A stretch of DNA of 5,748 nt from Oscillospiraceae bacterium (GTDB taxonomy: Bacteria; Bacillota; Clostridia; Oscillospirales; Oscillospiraceae): assembly GCA_018265835.1 (NCBI GenBank), contig JABLYK010000068.1:1-5748 (forward strand), read 5' to 3'. Under the pieces are notes generated by a model, which did not search any database, was not told the DNA's origin, and saw only the letters and a list, made by a program, of their open reading frames with translations. The translations under genes were made by a program, and so were the position numbers. Positions 1 to 4,856 of the stretch are shown piece after piece. Within the stretch, counting starts at the first letter, position 1. Every line of letters begins with the position of its first letter.

Positions 1-1
1 T

Positions 2-46
2 TCTGACGCCGCCGCTCCGGCGGCGAAACTCTACGAGGTTTTTTGA
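2..46 (+). CDS. 3' end of an unidentified + strand gene
   Basis: Frame 2 from the left edge reads SDAAAPAAKLYEVF and then TGA at 44-46, leaving 14 residues in the window. A compact terminator begins only 8 bases after the stop, which is what the end of a real gene should look like and is the main reason for the call. The Ala/Pro-rich run followed by a short charged and aromatic tail resembles a linker plus C-terminal end, but the product cannot be identified. The GC-rich inverted repeat at 7-25 lies inside the codons for the Ala-rich stretch and has no T tract next to it, so it is not read as a terminator. The gene converges on the oleate hydratase gene. Confidence 0.55.
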   Translation, partial: SDAAAPAAKLYEVF

Positions 47-53
47 CAAACTG

Positions 54-89
54 AAGAATCCCGGCTGCATTGCAGCCGGGATTCTTTTT
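54..89 (+). terminator. Rho-independent terminator of the upstream + strand gene
   Basis: A 16-bp perfect stem (54-69 with 71-86), with one unpaired base at the centre, runs into TTTTT on the + strand. It lies 8 bases after the TGA at 44-46. On the minus strand the same stem is followed by CAGTTTG, a poor U tract, so it would be at best a weak terminator for the convergent oleate hydratase gene. No better minus-strand terminator is visible between 90 and 164. Confidence 0.9.
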
Positions 90-164
90 GTTGAGCTATG
101 TGTCAGAAAAAGAAGGTATGCACATCTCTGAGTCGTTTCGCTCAGATCTATGGAAATCTGCCGG

Positions 165-1940
165 TCAGATGATGTTGTATCTCTTCAGGAGATCCACGAC
201 CACGTTGTTGGTCAGAGGCTCCTTGACGAGCTCAAGGATCGGCAGAAGCGTCGGCAGGAGGAACTCGAGCGGCTTCTGACCGTCCATGAGCTTGCTGGTT
301 GCATACAGCAGGTCACGGACATCATACACGCTGCCCCAGACTTCGGGCACGCCGCGATCGACGTTGCACAGCGTGTAGACCGCTTCCATACCGGTGCGGA
401 TGGAGTACTCCGTGGTGAACACGGTGTCACGCGGGGTCTCGGCAAACTGGCCGACGAACGCGAGGTTCACAGAACCCTTCGGCACGACGTCCGGACGGTC
501 GCCCTCGGCTCTGGGCTCAAAGAAGGTGGTGACGTAAGGCATCATGCAGGGCGTGGTGTTGCATTCCCTGGAAGCCAGATCCATGATCTGATCCGTGGGG
601 ATGCCGATGTGATACAGCCACTCAGCGGCCAGCTCGATGCCGGTGCACTGATACATGGGCTTTTTGATGAAGTTGCCTTCGTCTTCCCAGCAGTTCAGGC
701 CGTAAACCCAGATGAGGCAGTGGTCATCCGGCTGCTCCTGGAACTGGCCCTGACGGTTGATGGTCCAGCTGATCAGCCAGCTGGAGTCGCGGCAGGTAAC
801 GATACCGCCGGTGACGACCTTGCCGGAGAGCGGATCTCTCTTGCAGATCTTCTGAATGGCGTCGAGAATCTGCTTGTTGGCGGTGTCCACCGTCCAGGAT
901 TCCCAGCTCGTCTCCTTGATGTCCTTGAAGAACTTTTCGGGACGACCGAAAGCGGGATCCTGCGCAGCGAGCTTCTTCCACAGCTCGATGGAGGGGCCTT
1001 CGCCGTTCTTCACGGTGACTACAGGCGCGTGGTCGTTGTCGCCGTAAGCGGAGCCGTCGCCCTGGCTGCCGTTGGTGCAGATGACCAGATCGTTCTCGGT
1101 GAGCTCAATGACCTTCTCTGCACCGCCCTGCGTGTACTCGATGCGTTTGGCAACCTTCTTCTCTTCGGTGCACGCGCAGACGATGTTGGTCACGGTGGTG
1201 TCGAACAAAACCTTTCCGCCGTGGTCGGTGATGTACTTGCACATCGGGAGAATCATGGATTCATACTGGTTGTAGCGGGTGAAACGCAGCGCGCTCAGGT
1301 CGGGCAGACCGTCAATGTGGTGGATGTAGCGCTGGAGATACAGCTTCATCTCAAGCGCGGAGTGCCACTTTTCGAAGGCGAACATGGTCTGCCAGTAGGT
1401 CCAGAAGTTGGTGGCGTAGAATTCGTCGTCGAAGATATCGTCGATGGTTTTGTCCTCCAGCGATTTGTTGGTGGACATGAACAGCTTCAGCAGCTGCATG
1501 GCCGCGCCGGGCGTCAGGCCGTATTTGCGGTCCGTGTGCGCGTCCTGACCCTGCTTTTCCGTGACGCGGCACAGAGAGAAGTTGGGGTCTTCCTTATTGA
1601 GGTGGTAGTATTCGGAGAAGATGGTCTCGCCGGGATTCACGATGGAAGGGATGGATTTGAACAGATCCCACATGCATTCGAAATGGTTGTCCATTTCGCG
1701 TCCGCCGCGCATGATGAAGCCCTTGGTGGCGTCATAAATGCCGTCGCAGGAGCCGCCCGCCAGAGGCAGATGCTCGAAGAGCGTGATGTGGTCGCCGGGC
1801 ATCTGGGCGTCGCGGATCAAAAAGCAGGCCGCTGCCAGACCAGCCAGACCGGTGCCGACGATATAAGCCGATTTTTCGTCAATGCCCTCAGGTTTTTTCG
1901 GGGTTGCAAATGCCTCATAGTTACCGCTGCTGTAATACAT
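165..1940 (-). CDS. ohyA: oleate hydratase (FAD-dependent fatty acid double-bond hydratase; former 'myosin-cross-reactive antigen' family)
   Basis: The 591-residue product matches the usual length of bacterial oleate hydratases. Known family role: adding water to the cis-9 double bond of oleic, linoleic or similar acids to give 10-hydroxy fatty acids, a detoxification step; the enzyme is membrane-associated and non-covalently binds FAD. Visible motifs: the nucleotide-binding GTGLAG at 29-34 after a beta strand (YIV); the FAD loop RGGREM at 78-83, whose Glu82 matches the catalytic Glu; the FWTYWQTMFAFEKWHSALE block at 179-197 with Tyr201 just after, matching the catalytic Tyr (Glu82 and Tyr201 in S. 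aureus OhyA, from memory); a second FAD segment TNGSQGDGSAYGD near 289-301; and the family signature FVGQFAETPRDTVFTTEYS in the last third. The reading frame stays open 87 codons further upstream across the ferredoxin gene, but the AAAGGAGGT 6 bases before this ATG fixes the start. It is second in a pair with the ferredoxin. No truncation or missing key residue is seen. Confidence 0.97.
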   Translation of the reverse strand: MYYSSGNYEAFATPKKPEGIDEKSAYIVGTGLAGLAAACFLIRDAQMPGDHITLFEHLPLAGGSCDGIYDATKGFIMRGGREMDNHFECMWDLFKSIPSIVNPGETIFSEYYHLNKEDPNFSLCRVTEKQGQDAHTDRKYGLTPGAAMQLLKLFMSTNKSLEDKTIDDIFDDEFYATNFWTYWQTMFAFEKWHSALEMKLYLQRYIHHIDGLPDLSALRFTRYNQYESMILPMCKYITDHGGKVLFDTTVTNIVCACTEEKKVAKRIEYTQGGAEKVIELTENDLVICTNGSQGDGSAYGDNDHAPVVTVKNGEGPSIELWKKLAAQDPAFGRPEKFFKDIKETSWESWTVDTANKQILDAIQKICKRDPLSGKVVTGGIVTCRDSSWLISWTINRQGQFQEQPDDHCLIWVYGLNCWEDEGNFIKKPMYQCTGIELAAEWLYHIGIPTDQIMDLASRECNTTPCMMPYVTTFFEPRAEGDRPDVVPKGSVNLAFVGQFAETPRDTVFTTEYSIRTGMEAVYTLCNVDRGVPEVWGSVYDVRDLLYATSKLMDGQKPLEFLLPTLLPILELVKEPLTNNVVVDLLKRYNII

Positions 1941-1946
1941 TACTGT

Positions 1947-1955
1947 ACCTCCTTT
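1947..1955 (-). promoter_or_regulatory. ribosome binding site fixing the oleate hydratase start
   Basis: AAAGGAGGT on the minus strand sits 6 bases before ATG 1940-1938. It matters because the frame is open upstream to 2201 and a longer start would otherwise be possible. The upstream part of that frame is antisense to nothing but co-linear with the ferredoxin in another frame, and its Ala/Pro/Thr-rich translation looks non-coding. Confidence 0.85.
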
Positions 1956-1979
1956 AGTCGTTTGATGGTCCGTATCTGA

Positions 1980-1999
1980 TTCTGCGTGCGCACACAGAA
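1980..1999 (-). other. 20-bp near-perfect palindrome between ferredoxin and oleate hydratase genes
   Basis: The arms 1980-1989 and 1990-1999 are complementary at 9 of 10 positions. The one odd pair (1985/1994) becomes a U-G wobble in the minus-strand transcript, so the mRNA arms can pair throughout, apart from the few central bases needed for a loop. The repeat lies 2 bases after the ferredoxin stop and about 40 bases before the hydratase start. It is not followed by a T run, so it is unlikely to be a strong terminator. It may stabilise or process the two-gene mRNA, or tune the ratio of the two products (inference). Confidence 0.55.
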
Positions 2000-2001
2000 A
2001 A

Positions 2002-2184
2002 TTACAAGGGAATCCGCTCGATCGCCCGGATCGGGCAGGCGTGGTAGCAGGCGCCGCAGCCGCTGCAGCGCGCCGGGTCAATGCGGCAGGGGTGCACGCT
2101 GGTGTCGATGCAGTGCAGCGGGCATTGGGAGTTGCAGCCCCCGCAGCCGGCGCACCGGTCTGTGATGACATAGTACGTGGACAT
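2002..2184 (-). CDS. 2[4Fe-4S] ferredoxin, clostridial type
   Basis: A 60-residue low-potential electron carrier of the cytoplasm. Two CxxCxxCxxxCP motifs are complete: Cys11, 14, 17, 21 and Cys40, 43, 46, 50. By family knowledge each [4Fe-4S] cluster takes three cysteines from one motif and the fourth from the other. Two more cysteines, Cys25 and Cys33, lie between the motifs and are not needed for the clusters. Size matches the small bacterial ferredoxins (about 55-60 residues). The start is supported by TGGGAGGA 8 bases upstream of the ATG. It is the first gene of a probable two-gene transcript with oleate hydratase (61-bp gap, no terminator with a T run between). That pairing suggests it may reduce the FAD of the hydratase, but it could equally be a general ferredoxin that happens to lie here. 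Confidence 0.93.
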   Translation of the reverse strand: MSTYYVITDRCAGCGGCNSQCPLHCIDTSVHPCRIDPARCSGCGACYHACPIRAIERIPL

Positions 2185-2203
2185 ATCCGCGGTCCTCCCA
2201 ATG

Positions 2204-2215
2204 GAAAACGCTTTC
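2204..2215 (-). promoter_or_regulatory. possible LacI/CcpA-type operator (cre-like) in the ferredoxin leader
   Basis: The minus strand reads GAAAGCGTTTTC, close to the core of catabolite-responsive elements (TGAAAGCGCTTTCA type) with the central CG that LacI-family proteins recognise. The outer TG/CA bases of the consensus are not conserved. It lies downstream of the candidate promoter and just 4 bases upstream of the ferredoxin ribosome binding site, where binding would act as a roadblock. Weak single-site evidence. Confidence 0.25.
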
Positions 2216-2288
2216 GTGCCGGCGGCTGTGACCGGCGCTTCCGGTTGTCTTTATTTTAGCAAGCATGGAATGGTTTTCCGTTCTTTTT

Positions 2289-2317
2289 GTTACATAAAAT
2301 CAATATTTTTTTGACAA
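2289..2317 (-). promoter_or_regulatory. candidate promoter of the ferredoxin-oleate hydratase pair
   Basis: On the minus strand TTGTCA (2317-2312) and TGTAAC (2294-2289) are separated by 17 bases in an AT-rich stretch, giving a leader of roughly 100 bases. An alternative is the extended -10 TGCTAAAAT at 2261-2253, which lacks a clear -35. The block 2265-2340 is sharply AT-rich compared with the genes on both sides, as expected of a promoter region. Confidence 0.4.
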
Positions 2318-2389
2318 GCTCAAAAAAATTGTGCATTTACACAAAAACAGATGGGGCAAAAACCAAAAATCACACGTGAAACGCGTGGT

Positions 2390-2431
2390 AAAAAAACGCT
2401 GGCAGACGCATTTGTCTGCCAGCGTTTTTTT
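2390..2431. terminator. bidirectional Rho-independent terminator after the MATE gene
   Basis: An 18-bp perfect inverted repeat (2390-2407 with 2414-2431, 6-base loop) has seven A's at its left end and seven T's at its right end, so it can stop transcription on both strands. On the minus strand the hairpin begins inside the stop codon of the MATE gene (TAA, 2432-2430). It therefore insulates the ferredoxin-hydratase pair from MATE transcription. Confidence 0.93.
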
Positions 2432-3827
2432 ATTTTGCGGATGTCTCAGGCTCCGGGAAGGCCTTGCGCTTCCATTTGCCTATGCGGAAGGTGATGATGG
2501 AAATGATCATACCCAGCGTCCAGGAGATGAGCAGGGACAGAAACAGCGCGACCGGCTGACCGTGGGGCCATGCGTCCGTCCGGGTCAGATGCGCCAGAAG
2601 GTAAGCGGTTGGGACGCGCAGAAGGATGATGGAGACAACGGAAATCCACATGGGCGTTACCGTGTCGCCCGCGCCGCGCATCACGCCGCCGAGGACCTGT
2701 GTCACCGAGATGCAGATATATCCGAACGCGAGGATGCGCATCATGCGGGTTGCGAGATCAATCAGTTCTGCCGTATCGGTGAAAAAGGCGAAGAGATACT
2801 TGCCGAGGAAGAGCAGAATCACCGTGATCAGCGAGGCAAAGCCCAGCGCCATCAGGCCGCCCTGCTTGACGCCCTGATGAATGCGCTCCGGCTTTCCGGC
2901 GCCTACGTTCTGCCCGGTGTAAACGCTCATGGCCTGCCCGAAGCTGAAGTTCGGCATCATGGCGAAGCCGTCTACGCGCATGATGATGACGTTGCAGGCA
3001 ATGACCATCTCGCCCATGCTGTTGGTGAGCGACTGCACAACCATACCGGCCATGGCCATGATCCCCTGCGTGACGCCGGAAGGAATGCCGATGCGGAGAA
3101 TTCGCAGGCTGGTCTCCGCAACCGGGCGGACGGTCCTCCAGTTCAGATCAAACAGATCCTTCATGGACAGAAGCTTCCAGTAGCAGAACACTGCGGAAAT
3201 GGCCTGCGCAATGACCGTGGCCAGCGCCACGCCGGGTACGCCCATGTTGAATTTGGCAACGAACAGCAGATCCAGCCCGACATTCAGCGCGGCCGCGAGC
3301 AGCAGAAAAATCAGTGCGGAAAAGGAGTCCCCAAGCCCTCTCAGGATGCCGGAGAGCATGTTGTAGAAAAAGAAGCCGATGATCCCAAAGAAAAAGATCT
3401 TCAAATAGTCAGCGCACCAGAAGATGATGGAGTCCGGCGTGTCGAGCAGCCGCAGGAGCGGCATGGTGACCAGCGGGCCGATGACCATGATGATGACCGT
3501 TGCAATCGCGGCCAGCGAGATGCAGTTGCCGATGTTCCGGGAGAGCGCTTCCCGGTCCTTGGCGCCGAAGCTCTGCGAGACGACAATTCCCGCGCCGGTG
3601 GCGACGCCGACGAACAGCGCAAGCAGAAGATTCAGAATGGGGCTGGCGCCGCCGACCGCAGACAATGCGTTGTCGCCCACGTATTGGCCGACAATGATCG
3701 AATCGGCGGTGTTGTAGAGCTGCTGCGCGAAATTTCCCAGCAGCATGGGGATGGAAAACTCCGCGATCCGCTTCCAGGGTTCGCCCTGTGTCATGTCGTG
3801 GGCGGTGAATAAGCTTTTTAAAGACAT
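2430..3827 (-). CDS. MATE-family multidrug/metabolite efflux transporter
   Basis: A 465-residue, very hydrophobic protein of the usual MATE length (about 450-470), predicted to cross the cytoplasmic membrane 12 times and to export organic cations or metabolites in exchange for Na+ or H+ (family knowledge; substrate not readable from sequence). Family marks: QLYNTADSIIVGQYVG at 36-51 in the first helix pair, and the internal two-fold repeat typical of MATE: SQSFGAKDRE (84-93) matched by GQNVGAGKPER (305-315), and GILRGLGDS (160-168) matched by GVMRGAGDT (381-389). The C terminus is a short basic, Pro-rich cytoplasmic tail. The ATG at 3827 has a modest AGGAT site 9 bases upstream; the next in-frame Met (residue 12, still before the first helix) is a possible alternative. 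It is a single-gene transcription unit with its own promoter and terminator, unrelated in spacing to its neighbours. Confidence 0.95.
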   Translation of the reverse strand: MSLKSLFTAHDMTQGEPWKRIAEFSIPMLLGNFAQQLYNTADSIIVGQYVGDNALSAVGGASPILNLLLALFVGVATGAGIVVSQSFGAKDREALSRNIGNCISLAAIATVIIMVIGPLVTMPLLRLLDTPDSIIFWCADYLKIFFFGIIGFFFYNMLSGILRGLGDSFSALIFLLLAAALNVGLDLLFVAKFNMGVPGVALATVIAQAISAVFCYWKLLSMKDLFDLNWRTVRPVAETSLRILRIGIPSGVTQGIMAMAGMVVQSLTNSMGEMVIACNVIIMRVDGFAMMPNFSFGQAMSVYTGQNVGAGKPERIHQGVKQGGLMALGFASLITVILLFLGKYLFAFFTDTAELIDLATRMMRILAFGYICISVTQVLGGVMRGAGDTVTPMWISVVSIILLRVPTAYLLAHLTRTDAWPHGQPVALFLSLLISWTLGMIISIITFRIGKWKRKAFPEPETSAK

Positions 3828-3876
3828 TTGCGTATCATCCTATAATATGTAGTCGTCCAATTCCACTCCAATACCA

Positions 3877-3911
3877 GATGCTGTATGCTCCGGATAGGAG
3901 AAAACAGCATC
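3877..3911 (-). other. stem-loop in the 5' leader of the MATE gene
   Basis: In the minus-strand transcript GATGCTGT (3911-3904) pairs with ACAGCATC (3884-3877), an 8-bp perfect outer stem. Inside it, CTCC (3900-3897) pairs with GGAG (3891-3888) around a 5-base loop, separated from the outer stem by a symmetric 3x3 internal loop. It begins only a few bases after the predicted transcription start and about 50 bases before the start codon. I do not recognise it as a named riboswitch. It may stabilise the mRNA 5' end, sense a ligand, or act at the DNA level as a spaced operator. Confidence 0.5.
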
Positions 3912-3922
3912 GCAATATTTCT

Positions 3923-3951
3923 ATTATATGAGGGAGAAATTAAAAAGTAAA
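3923..3951 (-). promoter_or_regulatory. sigma-A promoter of the MATE gene
   Basis: On the minus strand TTTACT (-35, 3951-3946), a 17-base spacer and a perfect TATAAT (-10, 3928-3923) predict a start near 3916 and a leader of about 90 bases. A second -10-like TATTAT at 3847-3842 would start the RNA on top of the ribosome binding site and is less likely. Confidence 0.7.
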
Positions 3952-3959
3952 CACTTTTT
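3942..3959. promoter_or_regulatory. inverted repeat over the -35 box of the MATE promoter
   Basis: AAAAAGT (3942-3948) and ACTTTTT (3953-3959) form perfect 7-base arms around AAAC and overlap the -35 element at 3946-3951. Short AT-rich palindromes covering a promoter element are typical operators for MarR- or TetR-type repressors of efflux pumps, but no regulator gene is in the window and AT-rich repeats arise by chance. Confidence 0.35.
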
Positions 3960-3982
3960 TACCCACATGGCTTGAAAGGTGC

Positions 3983-4024
3983 AAAAAATTGCAGGAGACC
4001 GACGCTTGCGCGGTCTCCTGCAAT
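3983..4024 (-). terminator. Rho-independent terminator of the rubrerythrin gene
   Basis: A 14-bp perfect stem (4011-4024 with 3988-4001, 9-base loop) is followed on the minus strand by TTTTT at 3987-3983, part of a run of six T's together with the last stem base. It starts 12 bases after the rubrerythrin stop codon. It also separates that gene from the MATE promoter, which begins about 30 bases further on. Confidence 0.92.
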
Positions 4025-4036
4025 GTGGTGCCGGGA

Positions 4037-4576
4037 TCAGTAGTTTTCCTTTTTGATTTCGAAATAGCTCTGCGGGTGGTCGCAGACGGGGCAAACGTCC
4101 GGCGCCTTCTGGCCGATGACGACATGGCCGCAGTTGCGGCACTGCCAGACACGGTCGCCGTCGCGGGAGAAGACGATACCGTCCTCGATGTTGGCCAGCA
4201 GCTTGCGGTAGCGCTCCTCGTGCTCCTTTTCGATGGCGCCGACGGCCTCAAACAGGTAGGCCAGATGGTCGAAGCCCTCCTCGCGCGCGGTCTTGGCGAA
4301 GCCGGCGTACATATCCGTCCACTCATAGTTTTCGCCTGCTGCGGCGTCGGCGAGGTTCGCGGTCGTCTCCGGCACTGCGCCGCCGTGCAGGAATTTGAAC
4401 CAGATCTTTGCATGCTCCTTTTCGTTGCGCGAGGTTTCCTCAAACAGCTCGCCGATCTGCTGGTAGCCGTCCTTTTTTGCCTTGGATGCGTAGTACTGAT
4501 ATTTGACGCAGGCCTGCGTTTCGCCGGCGAACGCCGCCATCAGGTTCATCTCAGTCTGGGAGCCTTTCAGTTCCAT
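4037..4576 (-). CDS. rbr: rubrerythrin (diiron peroxidase with rubredoxin-like domain)
   Basis: A 179-residue cytoplasmic protein of normal rubrerythrin length. Role in the family: reducing hydrogen peroxide to water in anaerobes with electrons delivered through rubredoxin/NADH oxidoreductases. An N-terminal ferritin-like four-helix domain carries the expected diiron ligands: Glu19, Glu52 and His55 (ExxH), Glu82 and Glu85 (ExxE), Glu116 and His119 (ExxH). The C-terminal rubredoxin-like Fe(SCys)4 domain has CRNC at 146-149 and CPVC at 162-165. All iron ligands are present. The frame is open 20 codons upstream, but the start MELKGSQTE is preceded by TAAGGAGGA 7 bases away and aligns with the family's usual N terminus. 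It is a single-gene unit, divergent from the recombinase. Confidence 0.97.
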   Translation of the reverse strand: MELKGSQTEMNLMAAFAGETQACVKYQYYASKAKKDGYQQIGELFEETSRNEKEHAKIWFKFLHGGAVPETTANLADAAAGENYEWTDMYAGFAKTAREEGFDHLAYLFEAVGAIEKEHEERYRKLLANIEDGIVFSRDGDRVWQCRNCGHVVIGQKAPDVCPVCDHPQSYFEIKKENY

Positions 4577-4583
4577 AAAAAAG

Positions 4584-4592
4584 TCCTCCTTA
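4584..4592 (-). promoter_or_regulatory. ribosome binding site fixing the rubrerythrin start
   Basis: TAAGGAGGA on the minus strand lies 7 bases before the ATG at 4576-4574. It excludes the earlier in-frame ATG at 4636, which has no such site and would lie upstream of the candidate transcription start. Confidence 0.85.
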
Positions 4593-4607
4593 AAATTATA
4601 TAAGATT

Positions 4608-4636
4608 AGTTTACCTTGAAATTGAAATAGAAACAA
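4608..4636 (-). promoter_or_regulatory. candidate rubrerythrin promoter
   Basis: On the minus strand TTGTTT (4636-4631), a 17-base spacer and TAAACT (4613-4608) predict an RNA start near 4601, about 25 bases before the ATG, with the strong ribosome binding site just inside the transcript. A perfect TATAAT at 4600-4595 is also present, but it would start transcription inside the ribosome binding site. Confidence 0.5.
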
Positions 4637-4641
4637 GAAAA

Positions 4642-4665
4642 AATTTTCTAAAGTTAGAGAAAATT
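4642..4665. promoter_or_regulatory. 24-bp inverted repeat upstream of the rubrerythrin promoter
   Basis: Perfect 8-base arms AATTTTCT (4642-4649) and AGAAAATT (4658-4665) surround an 8-base centre. The centre itself allows a second, nested pairing of TCTAA with TTAGA (4647-4651 with 4654-4658). It lies 5 bases upstream of the -35 box, where an activator would bind. It does not match the PerR box well. Regulator unknown. Confidence 0.4.
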
Positions 4666-4780
4666 AAAAATCTCTTATCACTGAATCTTGCCATGGGTGT
4701 GTATTTTCCGCCAGAATACAAAGGAAACGATGAAACAATTTCCGGCAACGCACGGAGCGCGTGCCTGAAAAAGGCCCGTA

Positions 4781-4819
4781 TTGTTATCCTTTCGCTGTAA
4801 AAAATATCATCATATGATA
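4781..4819 (+). promoter_or_regulatory. candidate recombinase promoter with overlapping inverted repeats
   Basis: TTGTTA (4781-4786), 18 bases, then TATCAT (4805-4810) form a plausible promoter about 45 bases before the ATG. The -10 box is one arm of TATCAT-cat-ATGATA (4805-4819). A wider pair, TTATCC (4784-4789) with GGATAA (4820-4825), brackets the promoter. Symmetric sequence on both scales suggests repressor binding, possibly autoregulation by a DNA-binding protein, but no binding protein can be named. Confidence 0.4.
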
Positions 4820-4856
4820 GGATAAGACGAACTGGAAAAAAGGAGCGAAACGCAAC

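Noticed and set aside
7..25. GC-rich inverted repeat as a terminator
   Set aside because: It falls within the last codons of the incoming gene (Ala-Ala-Ala-Pro-Ala-Ala) and no T run follows directly; the proper terminator is at 54-89.
127..146. Inverted repeat TCTGAG/CTCAGA as the oleate hydratase terminator
   Set aside because: Only 6 bp with an 8-base loop, and on the minus strand the T-rich stretch starts more than 10 bases later, too far for a standard terminator.
150..1979. A 609-codon open frame on the + strand, antisense to oleate hydratase
   Set aside because: It mirrors the GC-rich codon pattern of the hydratase gene, has no ribosome binding site at its start and its translation matches no family, while the opposite strand encodes a clear full-length enzyme.
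2331..3812. A 493-codon open frame on the + strand, antisense to the MATE gene
   Set aside because: Its product is a hydrophilic His/Asp/Arg-rich mirror of a membrane protein, and the frame runs through the terminator hairpin at 2390-2431.
3847..3859. GGACGACT in the MATE leader as a guanidine-II (mini-ykkC) hairpin
   Set aside because: There is an ACGA, but the flanks cannot form a stable stem and the second hairpin that this class needs is missing.
4699..4743. Short inverted repeats TGTATT/AATACA and GGAAA/TTTCC in the divergent intergenic region
   Set aside because: Arms of 5-6 bases in AT-rich DNA are expected by chance and they align with no promoter element.
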